Of a DNA stretch of 64,000 bases, positions 22,501 through 37,500 are shown piece after piece. The notes below the pieces were generated by a model. The model worked only from the letters and a program-made list of their open reading frames with translations, did not search any database and was not told where the DNA came from. The translations under genes were made by a program, and so were the position numbers. This DNA is from Owenia fusiformis (taxonomy: Eukaryota > Annelida > Polychaeta > Sabellida > Oweniidae). How positions within the stretch are numbered: the stretch's first letter is position 1; each line of letters starts with the position of its first letter. The stretch spans positions 17,369,467-17,433,466 of the forward strand of contig CAIIXF020000002.1 in assembly GCA_903813345.2 (NCBI GenBank), read 5' to 3'.

Positions 22501-25500
22501 AACGCATTTGGACGAAAAGCCTCAAATAAAACGTTTCCGTCACGAAAAAGCCTCGAACCAAAGTGTATTTTGAAGAAAAAGCCTCAAATAAAACGTTTCC
22601 GTCACGAAAAAGCCTCGAAACAAAACGCATTTGGACGAAAAGCCTCAAATAAAACGTTTCCGTCACGAAAAAGCCTCGAAACAAAACGCATTTGGACGAA
22701 AAGCCTCAAATAAAACGTTTCCGTCACGAAAAAGCCTCGAAACAAAGTGTATTTTGAAGAAAAGCCTCAAATAAAACGTTTCCGTCACGAAAAAGCCTCG
22801 AAACAAAACGCATTTGGACGAAAAGCCTCAAATATAACGTTTCCGTCACGAAAAAGCCTCGAACCAAAGTGTATTTTGAAGAAAAGCCTCAAATAAAACG
22901 TTTCCGTCACGAAAAAGCCTCGAAACAAAACGCATTTGGACGAAAAGCCTCAAATAAAACGTTTCCGTCACGAAAAAGCCTCGAACCAAAGTGTATTTTG
23001 AAGAAAAGCCTAAAATATAACGTTTCCGTCACGAAAAAGCCTCGAAACAAAACGCATTTTGACGAAAAGCCTCAAATAAAACGTTTCCGTCACGAAAAAG
23101 CCTCGAACCAAAGTGTATTTTGAAGAAAAGCCTCAAATAAAACGTTTCCGTCACGAAAAAGCCTCGAAACAAAACGCATTTGGACGAAAAGCCTCAAATA
23201 AAACGTTTCCGTCACGAAAAAGCCTCGAACCAAAGTGTATTTTGAAGAAAAGCCTCAAATAAAACGTTTCCGTCACGAAAAAGCCTCGAAACAAAACGCA
23301 TTTGGACGAAAAGCCTCAAATAAAACGTTTCCGTCACGAAAAAGCCTCGAACCAAAGTGTATTTTGAAGAAAAGCCTAAATAAAACGTTTCCGTCACGAA
23401 AAAGCCTCGAAACAAAACGCATTTTGACGAAAAGCCTCAAATAAAACGTTTCCGTCACGAAAAAGCCTCGAACCAAAGTGTATTTTGAAGAAAAGCCTCA
23501 AATAAAACGTTTCCGTCACGAAAAAGCCTCGAAACAAAACGCATTTGGACGAAAAGCCTCAAATAAAACGTTTCCGTCACGAAAAAGCCTCGAACCAAAG
23601 TGTATTTTGAAGAAAAGCCTCAAATAAAACGTTTCCGTCACGAAAAAGCCTCGAAACAAAACGCATTTGGACGAAAAGCCTCAAATAAAACGTTTCCGTC
23701 ACGAAAAAAGCCTCGAACCAAAGTGTATTTTGAAGAAAAGCCTCAAATAAAACGTTTCCGTCACGAAAAAGCCTCGAAACAAAACGCATTTGGACGAAAA
23801 GCCTCAAATAAAACGTTTCCGTCACGAAAAAGCCTCGAACCAAAGTGTATTTTGAAGAAAAGCCTCAAATAAAACGTTTCCGTCACGAAAAAGCCTCGAA
23901 ACAAAACGCATTTGGACGAAAAGCCTCAAATAAAACGTTTCCGTCACGAAAAAGCCTCGAAACAAAACGCATTTGGACGAAAAGCCTCAAATAAAACGTT
24001 TCCGTCACGAAAAAGCCTCGAAACAAAGTGTATTTTGAAGAAAAGCCTCAAATAAAACGTTTCCGTCACGAAAAAGCCTCGAAACAAAACGCATTTGGAC
24101 GAAAAGCCTCAAATATAACGTTTCCGTCACGAAAAAGCCTCGAACCAAAGTGTATTTTGAAGAAAAGCCTCAAATAAAACGTTTCCGTCACGAAAAAGCC
24201 TCGAAACAAAACGCATTTGGACGAAAAGCCTCAAATAAAACGTTTCCGTCACGAAAAAGCCTCGAACCAAAGTGTATTTTGAAGAAAAGCCTAAAATAAA
24301 ACGTTTCCGTCACGAAAAAGCCTCGAAACAAAACGCATTTGGACGAAAAGCCTCAAATAAAACGTTTCCGTCACGAAAAAGCCTCGAACCAAAGTGTATT
24401 TTGAAGAAAAGCCTCAAATAAAACGTTTCCGTCACGAAAAAGCCTCGAAACAAAACGCATTTGGACGAAAAGCCTCAAATAAAACGTTTCCGTCACGAAA
24501 AAAGCCTCGAACCAAAGTGTATTTTGAAGAAAAGCCTCAAATAAAACGTTTCCGTCACGAAAAAGCCTCGAAACAAAACGCATTTGGACGAAAAGCCTCA
24601 AATAAAACGTTTCCGTCACGAAAAAGCCTCGAAACAAACGCAATTGGACGAAAAGCCTCAAATAAAACGTTTCCGTCACGAAAAAGCCTCGAAACAAAGT
24701 GTATTTTGAAGAAAAGCCTCAAATAAAACGTTTCCGTCACGAAAAAGCCTCGAAACAAAACGCATTTGGACGAAAAGCCTCAAATATAACGTTTCCGTCA
24801 CGAAAAAGCCTCGAACCAAAGTGTATTTTGAAGAAAAGCCTCAAATAAAACGTTTCCGTCACGAAAAAGCCTCGAAACAAACGCATTTGGACGAAAAGCC
24901 TCAAATAAAACGTTTCCGTCACGAAAAAGCCTCGAACCAAAGTGTATTTCGAAGAAAAGCCTCAAATAAAACGTTTCCGTCACGAAAAAGCCTCGAAACA
25001 AAACGCATTTGGACGAAAAGCCTCAAATAAAACGTTTCCGTCACGAAAAAGCCTCGAACCAAAGTGTATTTGAAGAAAAGCCTCAAATAAAACGTTTCCG
25101 TCACGAAAAAGCCTCGAAACAAACGCATTTGGACGAAAAGCCTCAAATAAAACGTTTCCGTCACGAAAAAGCCTCGAACCAAAGTGTATTTTGAAGAAAA
25201 GCCTCAAATAAAGCGTTTCCGTCACGAAAAAGCCTCGAAACAAAACGCATTTGGACGAAAAGCCTCAAATAAAACGTTTCCGTCACGAAAAAGCTCGAAC
25301 CAAAGTGTATTTTGAAGAAAAGCCTAAAATAAAACGTTTCCGTCACGAAAAAGCCTCGAAACAAAACGCATTTGGACGAAAAGCCTCAAATAAAACGTTT
25401 CCGTCACGAAAAAGCCTCGAACCAAAGTGTATTTTGAAGAAAAGCCTCAAATAAAACGTTTCCGTCACGAAAAAGCCTCGAAACAAAACGCATTTGGACG

Positions 25501-28500
25501 AAAAGCCTCAAATAAAACGTTTCCGTCACGAAAAAAGCCTCGAACCAAAGTGTATTTTGAAGAAAAGCCTCAAATAAAACGTTTCCGTCACGAAAAAGCC
25601 TCGAAACAAAACGCATTTGGACGAAAAGCCTCAAATAAAACGTTTCCGTCACGAAAAAGCCTCGAAACAAAACGCATTTGGACGAAAAGCCTCAAATAAA
25701 ACGTTTCCGTCACGAAAAAGCCTCGAAACAAAGTGTATTTTGAAGAAAAGCCTCAAATAAAACGTTTCCGTCACGAAAAAGCCTCGAAACAAAACGCATT
25801 TGGACGAAAAGCCTCAAATAAAACGTTTCCGTCACGAAAAAGCCTCGAAACAAAACGCATTTGGACGAAAAGCCTCAAATAAAACGTTTCCGTCACGAAA
25901 AAGCCTCGAAACAAAGTGTATTTTGAAGAAAAGCCTCAAATAAAACGTTTCCGTCACGAAAAAGCCTCGAAACAAAACGCATTTGGACGAAAAGCCTCAA
26001 ATATAACGTTTCCGTCACGAAAAAGCCTCGAACCAAAGTGTATTTTGAAGAAAAGCCTCAAATAAAACGTTTCCGTCACGAAAAAGCCTCGAAACAAAAC
26101 GCATTTGGACGAAAAGCCTCAAATAAAACGTTTCCGTCACGAAAAAGCCTCGAACCAAAATGTATTTCGAAGAAAAGCCTCAAATAAAACGTTTCCGTCA
26201 CGAAAAAGCCTCGAAACAAAACGCATTTGGACGAAAAGCCTCAAATAAAACGTTTCCGTCACGAAAAAGCCTCGAACCAAAGTGTATTTTGAAGAAAAGC
26301 CTCAAATAAAACGTTTCCGTCACGAAAAAGCCTCGAAACAAAACGCATTTGGACGAAAAGCCTCAAATAAAACGTTTCCGTCACGAAAAAGCCTCGAAAC
26401 AAAACGCATTTGGACGAAAAGCCTCAAATAAAACGTTTCCGTCACGAAAAAGCCTCGAACCAAAGTGTATTTTGAAGAAAAGCCTCAAATAAAACGTTTC
26501 CGTCACGAAAAAGCCTCGAAACAAAACGCATTTGGACGAAAAGCCTCAAATATAACGTTTCCGTCACGAAAAAGCCTCGAACCAAAGTGTATTTTGAAGA
26601 AAAGCCTCAAATAAAACGTTTCCGTCACGAAAAAGCCTCGAAACAAAACGCATTTGGACGAAAAGCCTCAAATAAAACGTTTCCGTCACGAAAAAGCCTC
26701 GAACCAAAGTGTATTTTGAAGAAAAGCCTCAAATAAAACGTTTCCGTCACGAAAAAGCCTCGAAACAAAACGCATTTGGACGAAAAGCCTCAAATAAAAC
26801 GTTTCCGTCACGAAAAAGCCTCGAACCAAAGTGTATTTTGAAGAAAAGCCTCAAATAAAGCGTTTCCGTCACGAAAAAGCCTCGAAACAAAACGCATTTG
26901 GACGAAAAGCCTCAAATAAAACGTTTCCGTCACGAAAAAGCCTCGAACCAAAGTGTATTTTGAAGAAAAGCCTCAAATAAAACGTTTCCGTCACGAAAAA
27001 GCCTCGAACCAAAGTGTATTTTGAAGAAAAGCCTCAAATAAAACGTTTCCGTCACGAAAAAGCCTCGAAACAAAACGCATTTGGACGAAAAGCCTCAAAT
27101 AAAACGTTTCCGTCACGAAAAAGCCTCGAAACAAAACGCATTTGGACGAAAAGCCTCAAATAAAACGTTTCCGTCACGAAAAAAGCCTCGAACCAAAGTG
27201 TATTTTGAAGAAAAGCCTCAAATAAAACGTTTCCGTCACGAAAAAGCCTCGAAACAAAACGCATTTGGACGAAAAGCCTCAAATAAAACGTTTCCGTCAC
27301 GATAAAGCCTCGAAACAAAACGCATTTGGACGAAAAGCCTCAAATAAAACGTTTCCGTCACGAAAAAGCCTCGAAACAAAGTGTATTTTGAAGAAAAGCC
27401 TCAAATAAAACGTTTCCGTCACGAAAAAAGCCTCGAAACAAAACGCATTTGGACGAAAAGCCTCAAATAAAACGTTTCCGTCACGAAAAAGCCTCGAAAC
27501 AAAACGCATTTGGACGAAAAGCCTCAAATAAAACGTTTCCGTCACGAAAAAGCCTCGAACCAAAGTGTATTTTGAAGAAAAGCCTCAAATAAAACGTTTC
27601 CGTCACGAAAAAGCCTCGAAACAAGACGCATTTGGACGAAAAGCCTCAAATAAAACGTTTCCGTCACGAAAAAGCCTCGAACCAAAGTGTATTTGAAGAA
27701 AAGCCTCAAATAAAACGTTTCCGTCACGAAAAAGCCTCGAAACAAAACGCATTTGGACGAAAAGCCTCAAATAAAACGTTTCCGTCACGAAAAAGCCTCG
27801 AAACAAAACGCATTTGGACGAAAAGCCTCAAATAAAACGTTTCCGTCACGAAAAAGCCTCGAACCAAAGTGTATTTTGAAGAAAAGCCTCAAATAAAACG
27901 TTTCCGTCACGAAAAAGCCTCGAAACAAAACGCATTTGGACGAAAAGCCTCAAATAAAACGTTTCCGTCACGATAAAGCCTCGAAACAAAACGCATTTGG
28001 ACGAAAAGCCTCAAATAAAACGTTTCCGTCACGAAAAAGCCTCGAAACAAAGTGTATTTTGAAGAAAAGCCTCAAATAAAACGTTTCCGTCACGAAAAAG
28101 CCTCGAAACAAAACGCATTTGGACGAAAAGCCTCAAATAAAACGTTTCCGTCACGAAAAAGCCTCGAAACAAAACGCATTTGGACGAAAAAGCCTCAAAT
28201 ATAACGTTTCCGTCACGAAAAAGCCTCGAACCAAAGTGTATTTTGAAGAAAAGCCTCAAATAAAACGTTCCGTCACGAAAAAGCCTCGAAACAAAACGCA
28301 TTTGGACGAAAAGCCTCAAATAAAACGTTTCCGTCACGAAAAAGCCTCGAACCAAAGTGTATTTGAAGAAAAGCCTCAAATAAAACGTTTCCGTCACGAA
28401 AAAGCCTCGAAACAAAACGCATTTGGACGAAAAGCCTCAAATAAAACGTTTCCGTCACGAAAAAGCCTCGAACCAAAGTGTATTTGAAGAAAAGCCTCAA

Positions 28501-31500
28501 ATAAAACGTTTCCGTCACGAAAAAAGCCTCGAAACAAAACGCATTTGGACGAAAAGCCTCAAATAAAACGTTTCCGTCACGAAAAAGCCTCGAACCAAAG
28601 TGTATTTGAAGAAAAGCCTCAAATAAAACGTTTCCGTCACGAAAAAGCCTCGAAACAAAACGCATTTGGACGAAAAGCCTCAAATAAAACGTTTCCGTCA
28701 CGATAAAGCCTCGAAACAAAACGCATTTGGACGAAAAGCCTCAAATAAACGTTTCCGTCACGAAAAAGCCTCGAAACAAAGTGTATTTTGAAGAAAAGCC
28801 TCAAATAAAACGTTTCCGTCACGAAAAAGCCTCGAAACAAAACGCATTTGGACGAAAAGCCTCAAATATAACGTTTCCGTCACGAAAAAGCCTCGAACCA
28901 AAGTGTATTTTGAAGAAAAGCCTCAAATAAAACGTTTCCGTCACGAAAAAAGCCTCGAAACAAAACGCATTGGACGAAAAGCCTCAAATAAAACGTTTCC
29001 GTCACGAAAAAAGCCTCGAACCAAAGTGTATTTTGAAGAAAAGCCTCAAATAAAACGTTTCCGTCACGAAAAAGCCTCGAAACAAAACGCATTTGGACGA
29101 AAAGCCTCAAATAAAACGTTTCCGTCACGAAAAAGCCTCGAACCAAAGTGTATTTTGAAGAAAAGCCTCAAATAAAACGTTTCCGTCACGAAAAAAGCCT
29201 CGAAACAAAACGCATTTGGACGAAAAGCCTCAAATAAAACGTTTCCGTCACGAAAAAGCCTCGAACCAAAGTGTATTTTGAAGAAAAGCCTCAAATAAAG
29301 CGTTTCCGTCACGAAAAAGCCTCGAAACAAAACGCATTTGGACGAAAAGCCTCAAATAAAACGTTTCCGTCACGAAAAAAGCCTCGAACCAAAGTGTATT
29401 TTGAAGAAAAGCCTAAAATAAAACGTTTCCGTCACGAAAAAGCCTCGAAACAAAACGCATTTGGACGAAAAGCCTCAAATAAAACGTTTCCGTCACGAAA
29501 AAAGCCTCGAACCAAAGTGTATTTTGAAGAAAAGCCTCAAATAAAAACGTTTCCGGTCACGAAAAAGCCTCGAAACAAAACGCATTTGGACGAAAAGCCT
29601 CAAATAAAACGTTTCCGTCACGAAAAAGCCTCGAACCAAAGTGTATTTTGAAGAAAAGCCTCAAATAAAACGTTTCCGTCACGAAAAAGCCTCGAAACAA
29701 AGTGTATTTTGAAGAAAAGCCTCAAATAAAACGTTTCCGTCACGAAAAGCCTCGAAACAAAACGCATTTGGACGAAAAGCCTCAAATATAACGTTTCCGT
29801 CACGAAAAAGCCTCGAACCAAAGTGTATTTTGAAGAAAAGCCTCAAATAAAACGTTTCCGTCACGAAAAAGCCTCGAAACAAAACGCATTTGGACGAAAA
29901 GCCTCAAATAAAACGTTTCCGTCACGAAAAAGCCTCGAACCAAAGTGTATTTCGAAGAAAAGCCTCAAATAAAACGTTTCCGTCACGAAAAAAGCCTCGA
30001 AACAAAACGCATTTGGACGAAAAGCCTCAAATAAAACGTTTCCGTCACGAAAAAAGCCTCGAACCAAAGTGTATTTCGAAGAAAAGCCTCAAATAAAACG
30101 TTTCCGTCACGAAAAAGCCTCGAAACAAAACGCATTTGGACGAAAAGCCTCAAATAAAACGTTTCCGTCACGAAAAAGCCTCGAAACAAAACGCATTTGG
30201 ACGAAAAGCCTCAAATATAACGTTTCCGTCACGAAAAAGCCTCGAACCAAAGTGTATTTTGAAGAAAAGCCTCAAATAAAACGTTTCCGTCACGAAAAAG
30301 CCTCGAAACAAAACGCATTTGGACGAAAAGCCTCAAATAAAACGTTTCCGTCACGAAAAACCCTCGAACCAAAGTGTATTTCGAAGAAAAGCCTCAAATA
30401 AAACGTTTCCGTCACGAAAAAAGCCTCGAAACAAAACGCATTTGGACGAAAAGCCTCAAATAAAACGTTTCCGTCACGAATAAGCCTCGAACCAAAGTGT
30501 ATTTCGAAGAAAAGCCTCAAATAAAACGTTTCCGTCACGAAAAAGCCTCGAAACAAAACTCATTTGGACGAAAAGCCTCAAATAAAACGTTTCCGTCACG
30601 AAAAAGCCTCGAACCAAAGTGTATTTGAAGAAAAGCCTCAAATAAAACGTTTCCGTCACGAAAAAGCCTCGAAACAAAACGCATTTGGACGAAAAGCCTC
30701 AAATAAAACGTTTCCGTCACGAAAAAAGCCTCGAACCAAAGTGTATTTTGAAGAAAAGCCTCAAATAAAGCGTTTCCGTCACGAAAAAGCCTCGAAACAA
30801 AACGCATTTGGACGAAAAGCCTCAAATAAAACGTTTCCGTCACGAAAAAAGCCTCGAACCAAAGTGTATTTTGAAGAAAAGCCTAAAATAAAACGTTTCC
30901 GTCACGAAAAAGCCTCGAAACAAAACGCATTTGGACGAAAAGCCTCAAATAAAACGTTTCCGTCACGAAAAAGCCTCGAACCAAAGTGTATTTTGAAGAA
31001 AAGCCTCAAATAAAACGTTTCCGTCACGAAAAAGCCTCGAAACAAAACGCATTTGGACGAAAAGCCTCAAATAAAACGTTTCCGTCACGAAAAAGCCTCG
31101 AACCAAAGTGTATTTGAAGAAAAGCCTCAAATAAAACGTTTCCGTCACGAAAAAGCCTCGAAACAAAACGCATTTGGACGAAAAGCCTCAAATAAAACGT
31201 TTCCGTCACGAAAAAGCCTCGAAACAAAACGCATTTGGACGAAAAGCCTCAAATAAAACGTTTCCGTCACGAAAAAGCCTCGAAACAAAGTGTATTTTGA
31301 AGAAAAGCCTCAAATAAAACGTTTCCGTCACGAAAAAGCCTCGAAACAAAACGCATTTGGACGAAAAGCCTCAAATAAAACGTTTCCGTCACGAAAAAGC
31401 CTCGAACCAAAGTGTATTTTGAAGAAAAGCCTCAAATAAAACGTTTCCGTCACGAAAAAGCCTCGAAACAAAACGCATTTGGACGAAAAGCCTCAAATAA

Positions 31501-34500
31501 AACGTTTCCGTCACGAAAAAGCCTCGAACCAAAGTGTATTTTGAAGAAAAGCCTCAAATACAGCGTTTCCGTCACGAAAAAGCCTCGAAACAAAACGCAT
31601 TTGGACGAAAAGCCTCAAATAAAACGTTTCCGTCACGAAAAAGCCTCGAAACAAAGTGTATTTTGAAGAAAAGCCTCAAATAAAACGTTTCCGTCACGAA
31701 AAAGCCTCGAAACAAAACGCATTTGGACGAAAAGCCTCAAATATAAACGTTTCCGTCACGAAAAAGCCTCGAACCAAAGTGTATTTTGAAGAAAAGCCTC
31801 AAATAAAACGTTTCCGTCACGAAAAAGCCTCGAAACAAAACGCATTTGGACGAAAAGCCTCAAATAAAACGTTTCCGTCACGAAAAAGCCTCGAACCAAA
31901 GTGTATTTTGAAGAAAAGCCTCAAATAAAACGTTTCCGTCACGAAAAAAGCCTCGAAACAAAACGCATTGGACGAAAAGCCTCAAATAAAACGTTTCCGT
32001 CACGAAAAAGCCTCGAACCAAAGTGTATTTTGAAGAAAAGCCTCAAATAAAACGTTTCCGTCACGAAAAAGCCTCGAAACAAAACGCATTTGGACGAAAA
32101 GCCTCAAATAAAACGTTTCCGTCACGAAAAAGCCTCGAACCAAAGTGTATTTTGAAGAAAAGCCTCAAATAAAGCGTTTCCGTCACGAAAAAGCCTCGAA
32201 ACAAAACGCATTTGGACGAAAAGCCTCAAATAAAACGTTTCCGTCACGAAAAAAGCCTCGAACCAAAGTGTATTTTGAAGAAAAGCCTAAAATAAAACGT
32301 TTCCGTCACGAAAAAGCCTCGAAACAAAACGCATTTGGACGAAAAGCCTCAAATAAAACGTTTCCGTCACGAAAAAGCCTCGAACCAAAGTGTATTTTGA
32401 AGAAAAGCCTCAAATACAGCGTTTCCGTCACGAAAAAGCCTCGAAACAAAACGCATTTGGACGAAAAGCCTCAAATAAAACGTTTCCGTCACGAAAAAGC
32501 CTCGAAACAAAGTGTATTTTGAAGAAAAGCCTCAAATAAAACGTTTCCGTCACGAAAAAGCCTCGAAACAAAACGCATTTGGACGAAAAGCCTCAAATAT
32601 AACGTTTCCGTCACGAAAAAGCCTCGAACCAAAGTGTATTTTGAAGAAAAGCCTCAAATAAAACGTTTCCGTCACGAAAAAGCCTCGAAACAAAACGCAT
32701 TTGGACGAAAAGCCTCAAATAAAACGTTTCCGTCACGAAAAAGCCTCGAACCAAAGTGTATTTTGAAGAAAAGCCTCAAATAAAACGTTTCCGTCACGAA
32801 AAAGCCTCGAAACAAAACGCATTTGGACGAAAAGCCTCAAATAAAACGTTTCCGTCACGAAAAAGCCTCGAACCAAAGTGTATTTTGAAGAAAAGCCTCA
32901 AATAAAACGTTTCCGTCACGAAAAAGCCTCGAAACAAAACGCATTTGGACGAAAAGCCTCAAATAAAACGTTTCCGTCACGAAAAAGCCTCGAACCAAAT
33001 GTATTTCGAAGAAAAGCCTCAAATAAACGTTTCCGTCACGAAAAAAGCCTCGAAACAAAACGCATTTGGACGAAAAGCCTCAATAAAACGTTTCCGTCAC
33101 GAAAAAGCCTCGAACCAAAGTGTATTTTGAAGAAAAGCCTCAAATAAAACGTTTCCGTCACGAAAAAGCCTCGAAACAAAACGCATTTGGACGAAAAGCC
33201 TCAAATAAAACGTTTCCGTCACGAAAAAGCCTCGAACCAAAGTGTATTTTGAAGAAAAGCCTCAAATAAAACGTTTCCGTCACGAAAAAGCCTCGAAACA
33301 AAACGCATTTGGACGAAAAGCCTCAAATAAAACGTTTCCGTCACGAAAAAGCCTCGAAACAAAACGCATTTGGACGAAAAGCCTCAAATAAAACGTTTCC
33401 GTCACGAAAAAGCCTCGAAACAAAGTGTATTTTGAAGAAAAGCCTCAATAAAACGTTTCCGTCACGAAAAAGCCTCGAAACAAAACGCATTTGGACGAAA
33501 AGCCTCAAATAAAACGTTTCCGTCACGAAAAAGCCTCGAACCAAAGTGTATTTTGAAGAAAAGCCTCAAATAAAACGTTTCCGTCACGAAAAAGCCTCGA
33601 AACAAAACGCATTGGACGAAAAGCCTCAAATAAAACGTTTCCGTCACGAAAAAGCCTCGAACCAAAGTGTATTTTGAAGAAAAGCCTCAAATAAAACGTT
33701 TCCGTCACGAAAAAGCCTCGAAACAAAACGCAATTGGACGAAAAGCCTCAAATAAAACGTTTCCGTCACGAAAAAGCCTCGAACCAAAGTGTATTTTGAA
33801 GAAAAGCCTCAAATAAAGCGTTTCCGTCACGAAAAAGCCTCGAAACAAAACGCATTTGGACGAAAAGCCTCAAATAAAACGTTTCCGTCACGAAAAAGCC
33901 TCGAACCAAAGTGTATTTTGAAGAAAAGCCTAAAATAAAACGTTTCCGTCACGAAAAAGCCTCGAAACAAAACGCATTTGGACGAAAAGCCTCAAATAAA
34001 ACGTTTCCGTCACGAAAAAGCCTCGAACCAAAGTGTATTTTGAAGAAAAGCCTCAAATAAAACGTTTCCGTCACGAAAAAGCCTCGAAACAAAACGCATT
34101 TGGACGAAAAGCCTCAAATAAAACGTTTCCGTCACGAAAAAGCCTCAAACCAAAGTGTATTTTGAAGAAAAGCCTCAAATAAAACGTTTCCGTCACGAAA
34201 AAGCCTCGAAACAAAACGTTTCCGTCACGAAAAAGCCTCGAACCAAAGTGTATTTGAAGAAAAGCCTCAAATAAAACGTTTCCGTCACGAAAAAAGCCTC
34301 GAAACAAAACGCATTTGGACGAAAAGCCTCAAATAAAACGTTTCCGTCACGAAAAAGCCTCGAACCAAAGTGTATTTTGAAGAAAAGCCTCAAATACAGC
34401 GTTTCCGTCACGAAAAAGCCTCGAAACAAAACGCATTTGGACGAAAAGCCTCAAATAAAACGTTTCCGTCACGAAAAAGCCTCGAAACAAAGTGTATTTT

Positions 34501-37500
34501 GAAGAAAAGCCTCAAATAAAACGTTTCCGTCACGAAAAAGCCTCGAAACAAAACGCATTTGGACGAAAAGCCTCAAATATAACGTTTCCGTCACGAAAAA
34601 GCCTCGAACCAAAGTGTATTTTGAAGAAAAGCCTCAAATAAAACGTTTCCGTCACGAAAAAGCCTCGAAACAAAACGCATTTGGACGAAAAGCCTCAAAT
34701 AAAACGTTCCGTCACGAAAAAGCCTCGAACCAAAGTGTATTTCGAAGAAAAGCCTCAAATAAAACGTTTCCGTCACGAAAAAAGCCTCGAAACAAAACGC
34801 ATTTGGACGAAAAGCCTCAAATAAAACGTTTCCGTCACGAAAAAGCCTCGAACCAAAGTGTATTTTGAAGAAAAGCCTCAAATAAAACGTTTCCGTCACG
34901 AAAAAGCCTCGAAACAAAACGCATTTGGACGAAAAGCCTCAAATAAAACGTTTCCGTCACGAAAAAGCCTCGAACCAAAGTGTATTTTGAAGAAAAGCCT
35001 CAAATAAAGCGTTTCCGTCACGAAAAAGCCTCGAAACAAAACGCATTTGGACGAAAAGCCTCAAATAAAACGTTTCCGTCACGAAAAAGCCTCGAACCAA
35101 AGTGTATTTTGAAGAAAAGCCTCAAATAAAACGTTTCCGTCACGAAAAAGCCTCGAAACAAAACGCATTTGGACGAAAAGCCTCAAATAAAACGTTTCCG
35201 TCACGAAAAAGCCTCGAACCAAAGTGTATTTTGAAGAAAAGCCTCAAATAAAACGTTTCCGTCACGAAAAAGCCTCGAAACAAAACGCATTTGGACGAAA
35301 AGCCTCAAATAAAACGTTTCCGTCACGAAAAAGCCTCGAAACAAAACGCATTTGGACGAAAAGCCTCAAATAAAACGTTTCCGTCACGAAAAAGCCTCGA
35401 AACAAAGTGTATTTTGAAGAAAAGCCTCAAATAAAACGTTTCCGTCACGAAAAAGCCTCGAAACAAACGCATTTGGACGAAAAGCCTCAAATATAACGTT
35501 TCCGTCACGAAAAAGCCTCGAACCAAAGTGTATTTTGAAGAAAAGCCTCAAATAAAACGTTTCCGTCACGAAAAAGCCTCGAAACAAAACGCATTTGGAC
35601 GAAAAGCCTCAAATAAAACGTTTCCGTCACGAAAAAGCCTCGAACCAAAGTGTATTTTGAAGAAAAGCCTCAAATAAAACGTTTCCGTCACGAAAAAGCC
35701 TCGAAACAAAACGCATTTGGACGAAAAGCCTCAAATAAAACGTTTCCGTCACGAAAAAGCCTCGAACCAAAGTGTATTTTGAAGAAAAGCCTCAAATAAA
35801 ACGTTTCCGTCACGAAAAAGCCTCGAAACAAAACGCATTTGGACGAAAAGCCTCAAATAAAACGTTTCCGTCACGAAAAAGCCTCGAACCAAAGTGTATT
35901 TTGAAGAAAAGCCTCAAATAAAGCGTTTCCGTCACGAAAAAGCCTCGAAACAAAACGCATTTGGACGAAAAGCCTCAAATAAAACGTTTCCGTCACGAAA
36001 AAGCCTCGAACCAAAGTGTATTTTGAAGAAAAGCCTAAAATAAAACGTTTCCGTCACGAAAAAGCCTCGAAACAAAACGCATTTGGACGAAAAGCCTCAA
36101 ATAAAACGTTTCCGTCACGAAAAAGCCTCGAACCAAAGTGTATTTTGAAGAAAAGCCTCAAATAAAACGTTTCCGTCACGAAAAAGCCTCGAAACAAAAC
36201 GCATTTGGACGAAAAGCCTCAAATAAAACGTTTCCGTCACGAAAAAGCCTCGAACCAAAGTGTATTTGAAGAAAAGCCTCAAATAAAACGTTTCCGTCAC
36301 GAAAAAGCCTCGAAACAAAACGCATTTGGACGAAAAGCCTCAAATAAAACGTTTCCGTCACGAAAAAGCCTCGAACCAAAGTGTATTTTGAAGAAAAGCC
36401 TCAAATAAACGTTTCCGTCACGAAAAAGCCTCGAAACAAAACGCATTTGGACGAAAAGCCTCAAATAAAACGTTTCCGTCACGAAAAAGCCTCGAACCAA
36501 AGTGTATTTTGAAGAAAAGCCTCTAATAAAGCGTTTCCGTCACGGAAAAGCCTCGAAACAAAACGCATTTGAACGAAAAGCCTCAAATAAAACGTTTCCG
36601 TCACGAAAAAGCCTCGAAACAAAACGCATTTGGACGAAAAGCCTCAAATAAAACGTTTCCGTCACGAAAAAGCCTCGAACCAAAGTGTATTTTGAAGAAA
36701 AGCCTCAAATAAAACGTTTCCGTCACGAAAAAGCCTCGAAACAAAACGCATTTGGACGAAAAGCCTCAAATAAAACGTTTCCGTCACGAAAAAGCCTCGA
36801 AACAAAACGCATTTGGACGAAAAGCCTCAAATAAACGTTTCCGTCACGAAAAAGCCTCGAACAAAGTGTATTTTGAAGAAAAGCCTCAAATAAAACGTTT
36901 CCGTCACGAAAAAGCCTCGAAACAAAACGCATTTGGACGAAAAGCCTCAAATAAAACGTTTCCGTCACGAAAAAGCCTCGAACCAAAGTGTATTTTGAAG
37001 AAAAGCCTCAAATAAAACGTTTCCGTCACGAAAAAGCCTCGAAACAAAACGCATTTGGACGAAAAGCCTCAAATAAAACGTTTCCGTCACGAAAAAGCCT
37101 CGAAACAAAACGCATTTGGACGAAAAGCCTCAAATAAAACGTTTCCGTCACGAAAAAAGCCTCGAACCAAAGTGTATTTGAAGAAAAGCCTCAAATAAAG
37201 CGTTTCCGTCACGGAAAAGCCTCGAAACAAAACGCATTTGGACGAAAAGCCTCAAATAAAACGTTTCCGTCACGAAAAAGCCTCGAACCAAAGTGTATTT
37301 TGAAGAAAAGCCTCAAATAAAACGTTTCCGTCACGAAAAAGCCTCGAAACAAAACGCATTTGGACGAAAAGCCTAAAATAAAACGTTTCCGTCACGAAAA
37401 AGCCTCGAACCAAAGTGTATTTTGAAGAAAAGCCTCAAATAAAACGTTTCCGTCACGAAAAAAGCCTCGAACCAAAGTGTATTTTGAAGAAAAGCCTCAA